Assembly (NCBI RefSeq): GCF_014323705.1
Contig: NZ_JABVEC010000004.1
Location: 124,001 to 188,000, forward strand
Direction of reading: 5' to 3'
Origin: Actinomadura alba
GTDB lineage: Bacteria; Actinomycetota; Actinomycetes; Streptosporangiales; Streptosporangiaceae
Length of the DNA: 64,000 nucleotides
Part shown: piece after piece, positions 18,414 to 31,562 of the stretch
Layout of the letters: the number at the start of each line of letters is the position of its first letter
How positions within the stretch are numbered: position 1 is the first letter of the stretch
Notes under the pieces: generated by a model
Database searches by the model: none
Told to the model about the DNA's origin: nothing
The model's input: only the letters and a program-made list of their open reading frames with translations
Translations under genes and position numbers: made by a program

Positions 18414-18569
18414 CGCCCTGAGCATAATCCTCGGGCCACGAGCCTGCCGCCGTGCCGTTCAGGACGCGCCGAATCCTCGACGAGCGGTTCAGGAGACCGC
18501 GTTGATAACGCGATCGGTGGCGCTGAGGGTGTTTGTAGATGTCCCAGAGGACCGCCGGTGAGGGCCCGG

Positions 18570-19037
18570 TCAGGCGCCCACGTCGGCCGCTTCGCCGCCG
18601 GTGAGGCGCAGCAGCTCGCCGTACGAAGTGGGGAAGATCGTGTGCGGGTGACCGGCGGCGGCCCACACCACATCCCATTTGTCCAACCAGGTGTCGACCA
18701 GAGTGCGGATCGGTCGCGGATGTCCCACCGGGGCGACGCCGCCGATCGGTTGCCCGGTCGCCTCCCGCACGAACTCGGGGGTGGCGCGCTCGACCTTCTG
18801 CGCACCCACGAGCCGGGCGACCTTCGTGGTATCGACCCGGTGCGCTCCGCTGGTGAGCACGAGGAGCGGCGCGCCGTCGGCGGAGAAGATCAGGCTGTTG
18901 GCGATCGCGCCCACCTCACAGCCCAGCTGCGCGGCCGCGGCCGCCGCGGTCGGCGCGGCCTCAGGCAGTGCCCTTACCTCGCCGGCAACCCCGCTGGCCT
19001 GCAGGAACGTGGCCACGAGCGCGGCATTCGCATGCAT
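18570..19037 (-). CDS. YbaK/EbsC-family aminoacyl-tRNA deacylase-like protein
   Basis: This 155-residue protein belongs to the YbaK/ProX editing domain family, which hydrolyses misacylated tRNAs such as Cys- or Ala-tRNA(Pro). It has the conserved GCEVGAIANSLIF block with a catalytic-type Lys/Asn environment, LLVLTSGAHRVD, ATPEFVREATGQPIGGVAPVGH and the final AAGHPHTIFPTSYGEL. It is a stand-alone domain and specificity cannot be assigned. ATG 19037 has AAGGGG about 6 bases upstream; a TTG directly before it is also in frame. It diverges from the L,D-transpeptidase gene. Confidence 0.9.
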   Translation of the reverse strand: MHANAALVATFLQASGVAGEVRALPEAAPTAAAAAAQLGCEVGAIANSLIFSADGAPLLVLTSGAHRVDTTKVARLVGAQKVERATPEFVREATGQPIGGVAPVGHPRPIRTLVDTWLDKWDVVWAAAGHPHTIFPTSYGELLRLTGGEAADVGA

Positions 19038-19136
19038 CAAAGCCCCTTAGAGTTCAACATACGGTAACGAAGCCCTTCGGATTGGTGATCGCCGAAGGGG
19101 TACGACCCCGGGTCGCGGGGTGCTGAAGGGATGGCG

Positions 19137-19997
19137 ATGAGCATACGGGTAAGGCTGGCAGGGGTGTTGTTCACGGGCGCGGCGGTGTTCGGCGCCGGCT
19201 GCGCCCAGACCGGGACGGCCGCGAACGCGGAGCGGAGCGTCTCGCCGCCCGTCACTTCGCCGTCCGTGAGCGCGGCGGCGGTCAGCCCGTCCACCGGCGC
19301 GCCCTCCGCGAAGGGGATTCCGGCGGGTCGATCCGCCGCACCGGCCGCTCCGACGCCCGCGCCGGTGACCGAGCGGCCGACGATCAAGTTCGGCGAGCAC
19401 AACGCGGATGTGAAGGCGCTGCAGGAGCGGCTGCGGAAGCTGCACTACGACCCGGGCGCGGCCGACGGGAAGTACGGGCAGGCCACCCAGCTGGCCCTCT
19501 TCGCCTTCCAGAAGGTCAACCGCCTCAAGCTCAACGGCACGGTCGGCGCCTCGGTGTGGAAGGCCCTGGACGCGCCCAGGACGCCGGCGCCCCTCGTGCG
19601 CGGCGGCGCGGACGACCGGGTCGAGATCGACCTGAGCCGGCAGCTTCTCTACGTCTACCGTGACGGTGAGATCGCGCTGATCTCGCACACCTCGTCCGGT
19701 GGCGGCTACGAGTTCTGCACGACGGACCCGGGTGCGACGTCGCAGCGTTGCCGCCACGCCGTCACCCCGACCGGCGACTACCAGACCGGCCGGCGGGTGG
19801 AGGGCTGGGACAAGGGCCCGCTGGGCAGCCTGTACAAGCCGGTGTACTTCAACGGCGGCATCGCGGTGCACGGCTACCCCTCGGTGCCGCTGAAGCCGGT
19901 CTCGCACGGTTGTGTGCGGGTGCCCATGAGCACCGCCGACCTCTTCCAGAAGCTTGTGGGCACGGGCGTCGACGTCCACGTGCGCGGCTCCGTGTGA
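19137..19997 (+). CDS. Secreted L,D-transpeptidase with peptidoglycan-binding domain
   Basis: This 286-residue exported protein starts with a basic-hydrophobic signal (MSIRVRLAGVLFTGAAVFGAGC); the Cys after GAG might be lipidated, though the lipobox is weak. A Ser/Thr/Ala/Pro linker leads to a PG_binding_1 domain (DVKALQERLRKLHYDPGAADGKYG, about residues 85-145). A YkuD catalytic domain follows, ending in IAVHGYPSVPLKPVSHGCVRV with the catalytic Cys. It would make 3-3 cross-links in peptidoglycan or attach proteins. ATG 19137 has GAAGGG six bases upstream, better than ATG 19131. A strong terminator follows at 20051-20082. Confidence 0.93.
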   Translation: MSIRVRLAGVLFTGAAVFGAGCAQTGTAANAERSVSPPVTSPSVSAAAVSPSTGAPSAKGIPAGRSAAPAAPTPAPVTERPTIKFGEHNADVKALQERLRKLHYDPGAADGKYGQATQLALFAFQKVNRLKLNGTVGASVWKALDAPRTPAPLVRGGADDRVEIDLSRQLLYVYRDGEIALISHTSSGGGYEFCTTDPGATSQRCRHAVTPTGDYQTGRRVEGWDKGPLGSLYKPVYFNGGIAVHGYPSVPLKPVSHGCVRVPMSTADLFQKLVGTGVDVHVRGSV

Positions 19998-20050
19998 GGC
20001 CGTGGCGGCGTGCCGCGGGCGGGCCGCCCGCCGCGTCGCGATGACGGCAT

Positions 20051-20082
20051 AACCGCTCCCGATACATTCCGGGAGCGGTTTT
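20051..20082 (+). terminator. Intrinsic terminator of L,D-transpeptidase gene
   Basis: AACCGCTCCCG pairs perfectly with CGGGAGCGGTT across an eight-base loop and is followed by TTG. The eleven-base stem flanked by A and T residues makes this the most classical terminator in the window. Confidence 0.85.
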
Positions 20083-20181
20083 GTCATACCCGGCTGCTCT
20101 AATGGATCTACGCCGGTGACCTGGTCCGAATCCATTGTGATCAGGATTGTGATCGGCGCGGGCGACCCGAGTTCGAACGTA

Positions 20182-20212
20182 TTGACGATTCGTGGTCAGC
20201 GCGATTTACTGT
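20182..20212 (+). promoter_or_regulatory. Putative promoter of the SOS-box gene
   Basis: TTGACG (20182-20187) and TACTGT (20207-20212) are separated by 19 bases, slightly long for a vegetative promoter; TTTACT two bases earlier gives 17. The SOS box begins seven bases later, so LexA bound there would cover the start site. The predicted 5' leader is about 175 bases long and no other gene is seen in it. Confidence 0.5.
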
Positions 20213-20219
20213 ATATGCC

Positions 20220-20235
20220 TCGAACTTGTGTTCGA
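20220..20235 (+). promoter_or_regulatory. LexA operator (SOS box)
   Basis: TCGAAC-TTGT-GTTCGA is a perfect copy of the actinobacterial/Gram-positive SOS consensus (TCGAAC-N4-GTTCGA), and its dyad extends two further bases on each side (20218-20237). It lies just downstream of a promoter-like sequence and upstream of the HEPN gene at 20395. LexA repression relieved by DNA damage is the expected control. Confidence 0.8.
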
Positions 20236-20394
20236 GGTGGCATGGGACTCGCGGACCGTGCCGGGTGCTGGTCGGGCGGAGTGAGGGGAAGCTCTTCGCC
20301 CGACCCCCCTCACCGGGCCGTGGGATCGGTGCCGTGGTGGGGCCGCCGTGTCATCAGGGCACAGGGGCGCCGCCGGCCGGATAGGAGGCATTCA

Positions 20395-20847
20395 ATGTCC
20401 ACATCGACGACCGTGCGACGACTCCCGACCCGCCGAGTCGCCCAGTCCGCGGTGACGCAGCTCCGCTCCTCGCGCCAGGGGCTCGCCGATGCCGCCGAGG
20501 CGACCTCACCGCATGTCCGTTACGTCTGCGCGCACCTCGCGGCGCTGCGCGCGGCCGCCGCCGTACTGGCCAGCCGCGAGCCGCTCGACGCGCGTCGCCG
20601 GGGGCGCCCCCGCAGCGTGTGGGTGTTGCTCCCGGACGCCGACCCGGCGCTGAGCGAGTGGGCGGCCTTCTTCGCCGCCGGTGCCGACAAGCGTGCCGCC
20701 GCCGAGGCCGGGCTCCCCCGCGCAGTGACGATGCGTGAGGCCGACGAGCTGCTGCACGACGCCGAGATCTTCGTCTCGCTGGTGGAGGAGACCCTGGGCA
20801 TCCCCAGCCAGCCCACCCTTCCGCTGCCGGACTCCAGGGCCAGCTGA
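20395..20847 (+). CDS. SAV_6107-type HEPN domain protein
   Basis: This 150-residue, mostly helical protein resembles the HEPN_SAV_6107 family by its RRVAQSAVTQLRSSRQGLADA start, HVRYVCAHLAALRAAAAVLA middle and EWAAFFAAGADKRAAAEAG block. HEPN proteins are often RNases or nucleic-acid-binding partners, but the classical Rx4-6H RNase motif is not evident. ATG 20395 has a perfect AGGAGG 6 bases upstream. A perfect SOS box lies 160 bases upstream. From memory, relatives in Streptomyces lie beside translesion polymerase genes; here it stands alone. A role in the DNA-damage response is inferred from the operator only. Confidence 0.8.
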   Translation: MSTSTTVRRLPTRRVAQSAVTQLRSSRQGLADAAEATSPHVRYVCAHLAALRAAAAVLASREPLDARRRGRPRSVWVLLPDADPALSEWAAFFAAGADKRAAAEAGLPRAVTMREADELLHDAEIFVSLVEETLGIPSQPTLPLPDSRAS

Positions 20848-21019
20848 GGGCGGTCCGGGCGCGGGCGGCGTGCGGGCTCAGCCCGCGTCCGCGAGCCGGG
20901 GTCGGCGAGCAGCCTGTTCGGTTTCTCCCATGCGCTCGTTCCCGGCCCGGTGTTGCAGAGGACTGGTGTTGCAGAGGATGAGCCGCGCGGCCGCACGAAC
21001 CACGACGGCCGGTCGTACA

Positions 21020-21063
21020 TGCGATCTTGCAGTCGCCTCGGAGAGCGCGACTGCAAGATCGCA
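21020..21063. terminator. Perfect 17-bp hairpin between convergent genes
   Basis: TGCGATCTTGCAGTCGC (21020-21036) and its exact complement (21047-21063) flank a ten-base loop. It sits between the HEPN gene and bldD, which converge, and starts 22 bases past the bldD stop. It should terminate transcription from both sides. Just upstream, GGTGTTGCAGAGGA is repeated directly (20949-20962 and 20965-20978). Confidence 0.7.
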
Positions 21064-21084
21064 GTTCGCCGGTATGACTACCGG

Positions 21085-21579
21085 TCAGAGGGATTCGACG
21101 GCGCGGCGTGCCTCGGCGTCGAGGATTCCCCAGTTGATCAATTCCTCGGTCAGCTCGGCCGGGGACTTGTCATAGATCACGGCAAGCGACCGAAGGTCCT
21201 CCTGCCGAATGGACAGTACCTTTCCGTTGTAGTCGCCCCGCTGGCTTTGGATCGTCGCGGCGTAGCGGGCGAGAGGACCGGCCTTGTCCTTCGGAAGCTG
21301 CTGAAGTCGCTCGAGATCGATGACGAGCTTCGGCGTTGGGCCGAGCGGGCTCGGCGCGGCACCGCCGGGCAACAACTCGGATACCGGCACACCATAGAAC
21401 TCGGCGAGCTCGGCCAGCTTCTGAACGGTGACGGCGCGGTCGCCCCGCTCGTACGAACCCACGACGACTGCCTTCCAGCGGCCACGGGACTTCTCCTCCA
21501 CACCGTGCAGGGACAGCCCCTGCTGGGTGCGAATGGCGCGAAGCCTCGCGCCGAGAGCCTTTGCATATTCAGACGGCAT
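21085..21579 (-). CDS. bldD: Developmental regulator BldD
   Basis: BldD is the c-di-GMP-responsive repressor that holds actinomycetes in vegetative growth. This 164-residue protein has an Xre-type HTH (LRAIRTQQGLSLHGVEEKS, WKAVVVGSYERGDRAVTV) and the C-terminal c-di-GMP domain with the RxD-X8-RxxD signature: RGD at 114-116 and RQED at 125-128, the same numbering as in Streptomyces coelicolor. It lies divergent to pyrR as in Streptomyces. A promoter TTGACC-N17-TACCGT lies on the minus strand at 21767-21739, with a BldD-box-like dyad over the start site, suggesting autorepression. Confidence 0.97.
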   Translation of the reverse strand: MPSEYAKALGARLRAIRTQQGLSLHGVEEKSRGRWKAVVVGSYERGDRAVTVQKLAELAEFYGVPVSELLPGGAAPSPLGPTPKLVIDLERLQQLPKDKAGPLARYAATIQSQRGDYNGKVLSIRQEDLRSLAVIYDKSPAELTEELINWGILDAEARRAVESL

Positions 21580-21726
21580 CTTTGCGGCCCCCCAGGCTCA
21601 CTTTGTCGTCGTTGACGGGCCCCAGGAAACGGACCACGGAGTGTTCCACCACTCCGGACTCCCCGGGTTGCGTGCGCCTTGGCGACCAGCGGCCGGTCCC
21701 GCCGGGGGATCCATCTCCTGGGATGG

Positions 21727-21767
21727 TTACGGACAGTGACGGTAAAACGGTGACGCCGATAGGTCAA
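21727..21767 (-). promoter_or_regulatory. bldD promoter with overlapping BldD-box-like site
   Basis: On the minus strand TTGACC (21767-21762) and TACCGT (21744-21739) are spaced by exactly 17 bases, the best vegetative promoter in the window. Immediately downstream, TCACTGTCCGTAA (21739-21727) matches 7 of 9 fixed positions of the BldD consensus TNACNC(A/T)GNGTNA. It covers the predicted start site about 150 bases before the ATG. BldD is known to repress its own gene in Streptomyces. Confidence 0.6.
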
Positions 21768-21977
21768 GCCGATTGGAAAAAAGTGATCGAACCGGTCGAG
21801 GCCGGTCGCCGGTGTCCGCACCGGTCAACCCGCCTGTGAGCCCCCTCGCGCAAGGGGTCCCGCGAGCGGGCCGGGGCCGGCCGCCGGCGTCCGGTGTGAC
21901 CCCTCTCACCTGCCAAGACTCTCGTCACGCCGAGTGCCGAGGACAGGCGGAGGCTGCTACCGTGAGGTGAACCATCG

Positions 21978-23650
<1,673 letters not shown>

Positions 23651-23651
<1 letters not shown>

Positions 23652-24937
23652 TGACGACGTACCTGCTGAAGGGGGCGCGAATCCTCGGTGGCGCGCCCGC
23701 GGACCTGCTGATCCGCGACGGCGTCATCGCCGAGGCCGGCCCGGGCGCCGATCCGGCGGGCGCCGAGGTGATCGACGCCGACGGCCTCGTCGCGCTGCCC
23801 GGCCTGGTCGACCTGCACACCCATTTGCGCGAACCGGGCCGCGAGGACGCCGAGACGGTCGAAAGCGGCACCCTGGCGGCGGCGCTCGGCGGTTACACCG
23901 CCGTGCACGCGATGGCCAACACCGAGCCGGTGGCCGACACCGCCGGCGTCGTCGAGCAGGTGTGGCGCCTCGGCCGCGAGGCAGGCCACTGCGACGTCCA
24001 TCCGGTCGGCGCGGTGACCCGTGGCATCGAGGGCGCGCAGCTGGCGGAACTCGGCGCGATGGCCGACTCGGCCGCAAGGGTGCGGGTCTTCTCCGACGAC
24101 GGCCACTGCGTGTCGGACGCGGTGCTCATGCGGCGGGCGCTGGAGTACGTCAAGGCGTTCGACGGGGTGATCGCGCAGCACGCCCAGGAACCGCGCCTGA
24201 CCGAGGGCGCCCAGATGAACGAGGGCGTGATGTCGGCGCGGCTCGGCCTGAGCGGCTGGCCGGCCGTAGCCGAGGAGGCGATCATCGCGCGCGACTGCCT
24301 GCTCGCCGCGCACGTCGGCTCCCGGCTGCACGTGTGCCACGTCTCCACGGCCGGCTCGGTCGAGATCATCCGGTGGGCCAAGAGCAAGGGCTGGCAGGTC
24401 ACCGCCGAGGTGACCCCGCACCACCTGCTGCTCACCGACGACCGGGCGGGGACCTACGACCCCATCTTCAAGGTCAATCCGCCCCTCCGTACGGGTGAGG
24501 ACGTCACCGCGCTGCGCGAGGCGCTGGCCGACGGCACCATCGACTGCGTCGCCACCGACCACGCACCGCACCCGGTCGAGGCCAAGGAGACCGAGTGGTC
24601 GGCGGCGTCGATGGGCATGATCGGCCTCGAGACGGCGCTGCCGGTGGTACAGGAGGCGATGGTCGAGACGGGACTGCTGGACTGGGCCGGCGTCGCCGAC
24701 CGCATGTCCGTGCGGCCGGCCCGCATCGGCCGAATCAGCGGCCAGGGCGAGGCGCTGACGGTCGGCGCCGCGGCGAACATCACCCTGTACGACCCCGGTG
24801 TGCGCGCCCGCGTCGATCCGGCCGGCTTCGCGTCCAAGAGCCGCAACAGCCCGTTCGCCGGGCTGGACCTGCCCGGCCGGGTCGTGGCGACGTTTCTGCG
24901 GGGACGGCCGACCGTCCTCGATGGGAAGCCGGCGTGA
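23651..24937 (+). CDS. pyrC: Dihydroorotase
   Basis: This 428-residue zinc amidohydrolase cyclises carbamoyl-aspartate to dihydroorotate. It has the metal motif DLHTHLREPG near residue 55, GGYTAVHAMANTEP, HVCHVSTAGSVE, TAEVTPHHLLLTD, FKVNPPLRT and CVATDHAPHPVEAKE with the catalytic Asp. This is the long, single-domain type I/III class. Its ATG overlaps the pyrB stop (TGATG). A 105-base gap separates it from carA, where Streptomyces carries a small membrane protein gene. Confidence 0.96.
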
Positions 24938-25042
24938 CCCTGGTCTCCGGCCCCCCGATCCCCCTCGCGTCGCGACCGCGGACGCCCGGCGCGCGCCGGT
25001 GCTCCGCGGCACCGTGACGGACCACGATCAGAGAGTGAACCG

Positions 25043-26196
25043 ATGTTCGATCCACAGGACAGGCCCGCGCTCCTGGTGCTGGAAGACGGCCGGATCTTCC
25101 ATGGCCGCGGCTATGGCGCCGAGGGAGAGACCTTCGGCGAGATGGTGTTCAACACCGGCATGACCGGCTACCAGGAGACGCTCACCGACCCCTCCTACCG
25201 CGGCCAGATCGTCGCGATGACGGCGCCGCACATCGGCAACACCGGCGTCAACGACGAGGACCCGGAGTCCGGCCGGGTGCAGGTGTCCGGCTACGTCGTC
25301 CGCGAGCCCTCGCGCACCGTCTCGAACTGGCGGGCGCGCCGGTCGCTCGAGGACGAGCTCCTCGCGTACGGCGTCGTCGGCATCGCCATGCCCGGCACCC
25401 GGGCGCTCACGCGGCACCTGCGGGAGCGGGGCGCCATGCGGGGTGCGATCTTCAGTGGCCGCGAGGCGGCCTCGGCCGACCACGCGGCGATGGTGGCCCG
25501 GGTCCTGGAGAGCCCCTCGATGGAGGGCTCCGACCTGGCCCGCGGGGTCGGCACGGCCGAGCCCTACGTCGTCCGCGCCGAGGGCCCTGCGCGGTTCAGG
25601 GTCGCCGCCGTGGACCTCGGGATCAAGACGATGACCCCGCGCCGTATGGCCGAGCGCGGCTGTGAGGTCCACGTCCTGCCGGCCGCGAGCACCGCCGAGG
25701 ACATCCTCGCGCTCGACCCCGGCGGGGTCTTCTTCAGCAACGGGCCCGGCGACCCGGCCACGGCGGGCTACGCCGTCGACGCGATGCGCGGCGTCCTCGG
25801 CTCCGGCGTCCCGGTGTTCGGGATCTGCTTCGGCAACCAGATCCTCGGCCGCGCGCTCGGCCTCGGCACCTACAAACTGCGGTTCGGGCACCGCGGGGTG
25901 AACCAGCCGGTCAGGGATCGCGCCACCGGGCAGGTGCACATCACCAGCCACAACCACGGCTTCGCGGTCGATGCGCCGGTCGACGCCCCCTTCGACACCC
26001 CGTACGGCCCGGCCGAGGTGAGCCACGTGTGCCTCAACGACGGCGTCGTCGAGGGGCTCCGGATGCTGGACCACCCCGCTTTCAGCGTGCAGTACCACCC
26101 CGAGGCGGCACCCGGTCCGCACGACGCCACCGGTCTGTTCGACCGGTTCCTCGCGCTCATGGAGCGGCCCGGCGCGACGACGAGCAGGAGAGCCTG

Positions 26197-26197
<1 letters not shown>
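25043..26197 (+). CDS. carA: Carbamoyl-phosphate synthase small (glutaminase) subunit
   Basis: This 384-residue subunit hydrolyses glutamine and channels ammonia to CarB. The N-terminal half has [15 protein letters not shown] and [10 protein letters not shown]. The class I amidotransferase half has FSNGPGDP, the nucleophile Cys in [21 protein letters not shown] and the His-Glu pair in [13 protein letters not shown]. The residue after ICFG is Asn rather than the usual His. The ATG has a GAGAG-like SD (CAGAGAGTGAACCG) and its TGA overlaps the carB ATG by one base. Confidence 0.96.
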
Positions 26198-29520
<3,323 letters not shown>

Positions 29521-29631
29521 CCCGCCGGTGCCGGTGCCGAGATCGGTGCCGGGGCCGGAGTGAGAGAGGCCGCCGCGCGGTGGTCCTCGCGAAGGGAGAG
29601 GCGTGAGCGAGCCGGAAGGGCGCGTGGCACC

Positions 29632-30534
29632 TTGACGGATGTGCCGGTGCAGGCGCCCGGGACCGTGCTGACCGTGCGCAAGGTCGAGGCCTACCACGCG
29701 ATGACGCTGGTGGCCCCGGCGGTCGCCGAGCGCTTCCGGCCCGGCCAGTTCGTCGCGCTCGCGGTCGGCGGAGAGCACACCAGCCGGCTGCGCCGCCGGT
29801 GCTTCGCGGTCTACGAGGTGAAGTCCGACTACGGCGGATCGGTCGAGTTCGTGTTCTCCGCCCGCGACGCGGGCACGCGCTGGCTGGCCGGCCGCAGGGC
29901 GCGCGACTCGGTCGACGTGATCGGCCCGCTCGGCCGGCCGTTCCCCCTTCCCCGCGACCCGGTGCGCTGCCTGCTGGTCGCGGGCGGGCACGGCGGCGCG
30001 GCGCTCTTCTCGCTCGCCGACGCGCTGCGGCGGCGCGACTGCCAGGTGCACTTCGTCCTCGGCGGGGCCGACGCCGCCCACGTGTTCGGCGCCCGGTCCG
30101 CGAAGAGGGTGGGCGACACGGCAACGGTGATCACCGAGGACGGGTCGCGCGGGCTGCGGGGCTCGGTGGGCGACGTCCTGCCACGGGTGATCGAGGGCAC
30201 CGGAGCCGAGGTGGTCTACGCGTGCGGGCCGGTCGCGACGCTTCGCTCGGTGACGGCGATCGCCGCGGACTACGGCATCCCGTCGCAGGTCTCGGTCGAG
30301 GAGTTCCTCCAGGAGAACGGCGCCTGCGGCGTCGGCCTGTGCATGACCTGCGTGCTGCCCCTGATCGGCGACGACGGCGTCACCCGGATGGTCCGCGCCT
30401 GCGCCGACGGCCCGGTGCTTCGCGGTGAGCGCGTGCGCTGGAACGACATCGGCACGATCCCGCTCGACGCCCTGGGCGCGCCGCGGGCCCTGCATCTGTC
30501 GGAGGGCACGGCGGAGGGCGGGGAGGCGTGGTGA
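29632..30534 (+). CDS. pyrK: Dihydroorotate dehydrogenase electron transfer subunit PyrK
   Basis: PyrK carries FAD and a [2Fe-2S] cluster and lets class 1B dihydroorotate dehydrogenase use NAD+. The sequence shows the ferredoxin-reductase fold (RFRPGQFVALAV, RRRCFAVYEV), nucleotide-binding CLLVAGGHGGAALFSLAD, VYACGPVATLRSV and the cluster motif CGVGLCMTC with a fourth Cys in VRACADGPV. The start is uncertain: TTG 29632 overlaps the stop of a ten-codon GTG mini-ORF with a good SD (29603-29635), and GTG 29641 is also in frame. It overlaps pyrD. Confidence 0.93.
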   Translation: MTDVPVQAPGTVLTVRKVEAYHAMTLVAPAVAERFRPGQFVALAVGGEHTSRLRRRCFAVYEVKSDYGGSVEFVFSARDAGTRWLAGRRARDSVDVIGPLGRPFPLPRDPVRCLLVAGGHGGAALFSLADALRRRDCQVHFVLGGADAAHVFGARSAKRVGDTATVITEDGSRGLRGSVGDVLPRVIEGTGAEVVYACGPVATLRSVTAIAADYGIPSQVSVEEFLQENGACGVGLCMTCVLPLIGDDGVTRMVRACADGPVLRGERVRWNDIGTIPLDALGAPRALHLSEGTAEGGEAW

Positions 30535-31562
30535 ACCTGACCACCCGGCTGGGCGGCGTCGAGCTGCCGAACCCGGTCATGACCGCGGCGGGGTGCGGCG
30601 GGAGCGGCCGGGAACTGGCGCAGTTCTTCGACCTCGCCAAGCTCGGCGCCTTCGTGACCACGTCCGTCATGATGCGGCCGCGGGCCGGGCGTCCCATCCC
30701 GCGGGTGGCCGAGACGCCGAGCGGCATGCTGACCTCGATGGGCCTGCCCGGCCCGGGCGTGGACACGTTCCTGGCCCGTGACCTCCCGTGGCTCGCCGAG
30801 CAGGGCGCGCGGACCATCGTCTCGGTGGCCGGCAACAGCGCCGAGGAGTACGCCGCGGTCGCCCGGCGGCTGGGCGACGCGCCCGGCGTCACCGCGCTCG
30901 AGGTCAACGTCGCCTGCCCGAACGCCGAGGACCGCGGCCTGATGTTCGGGTCGCACCCCGGCGCCGCCGCCGAGGTCGTACGGGCGGTGCGCGCCCACAC
31001 CCGCCGCGACGTCCCGGTACTGGCCAAGCTGTCCCCGGACGTCGCCGACATCGTGACGGTCGCGCTGGCCTGCGTCGACGCCGGCGCCGACGGGCTGTCA
31101 TTGATCAACACGACGGTCGGCCTGACGATCGACACCGGCACGATGCGGCCCGCCCTCACCGGCGTGTCGGGCGGGCTGTCCGGTCCCGCGATCAGGCCCA
31201 TCGCCCTGCGTTGCGTCTACGAGGTGCACGCGGCGTTGCCCGACACCCCGATCGTCGGCGTCGGCGGGGTCGCGACCGGCCTCGACGCCCTGGAGTTCAT
31301 CCTCGCGGGCGCCTGCGCGGTGGGCGTCGGGACGACGCTCTTCCACGACCCCTCGGCCGGGCCGCGGATCGCGCGCGAACTGGAGGACGCGCTCGCCGAG
31401 CGGCGGATGGAGCGGCTCTCCGACGCGGTGGGGCTCGCCCACAGGCCGCCCGTGAACGCCCTCGCCGGGCTCGTGCCCCGGCAGATCCGTCCCGAGCCGC
31501 CGGCCACGTCGCACCCGAAATCCGACAAGGCCGAGGACAACGCCAAGGAGCCGAAGCCGTGA
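30531..31562 (+). CDS. pyrD: Dihydroorotate dehydrogenase, class 1B catalytic subunit
   Basis: This 343-residue FMN TIM-barrel protein oxidises dihydroorotate to orotate and passes electrons to PyrK. Class 1 features are the catalytic Cys in VNVACPNAE, AKLSPDVADI, SLINTTVGLTID, SGGLSGPAIRPIALR and GVGGVATGLDALEF. Together with pyrK this means an NAD-linked rather than quinone-linked enzyme. GTG 30531 overlaps the pyrK stop (GTGA) and is 4 bases from GGGGAGG; GTG 30528 directly before it is also possible. A charged tail (KSDKAEDNAKEPKP) extends past the barrel. Confidence 0.95.
   Translation: MNLTTRLGGVELPNPVMTAAGCGGSGRELAQFFDLAKLGAFVTTSVMMRPRAGRPIPRVAETPSGMLTSMGLPGPGVDTFLARDLPWLAEQGARTIVSVAGNSAEEYAAVARRLGDAPGVTALEVNVACPNAEDRGLMFGSHPGAAAEVVRAVRAHTRRDVPVLAKLSPDVADIVTVALACVDAGADGLSLINTTVGLTIDTGTMRPALTGVSGGLSGPAIRPIALRCVYEVHAALPDTPIVGVGGVATGLDALEFILAGACAVGVGTTLFHDPSAGPRIARELEDALAERRMERLSDAVGLAHRPPVNALAGLVPRQIRPEPPATSHPKSDKAEDNAKEPKP

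Noticed and set aside
24935..25018. A 27-codon GTG frame overlapping the pyrC stop ([11 protein letters not shown]...)
   Set aside because: It has no SD, a Pro/Arg-rich sequence and no recognised similarity. It is kept only as a possible scar in the findings.
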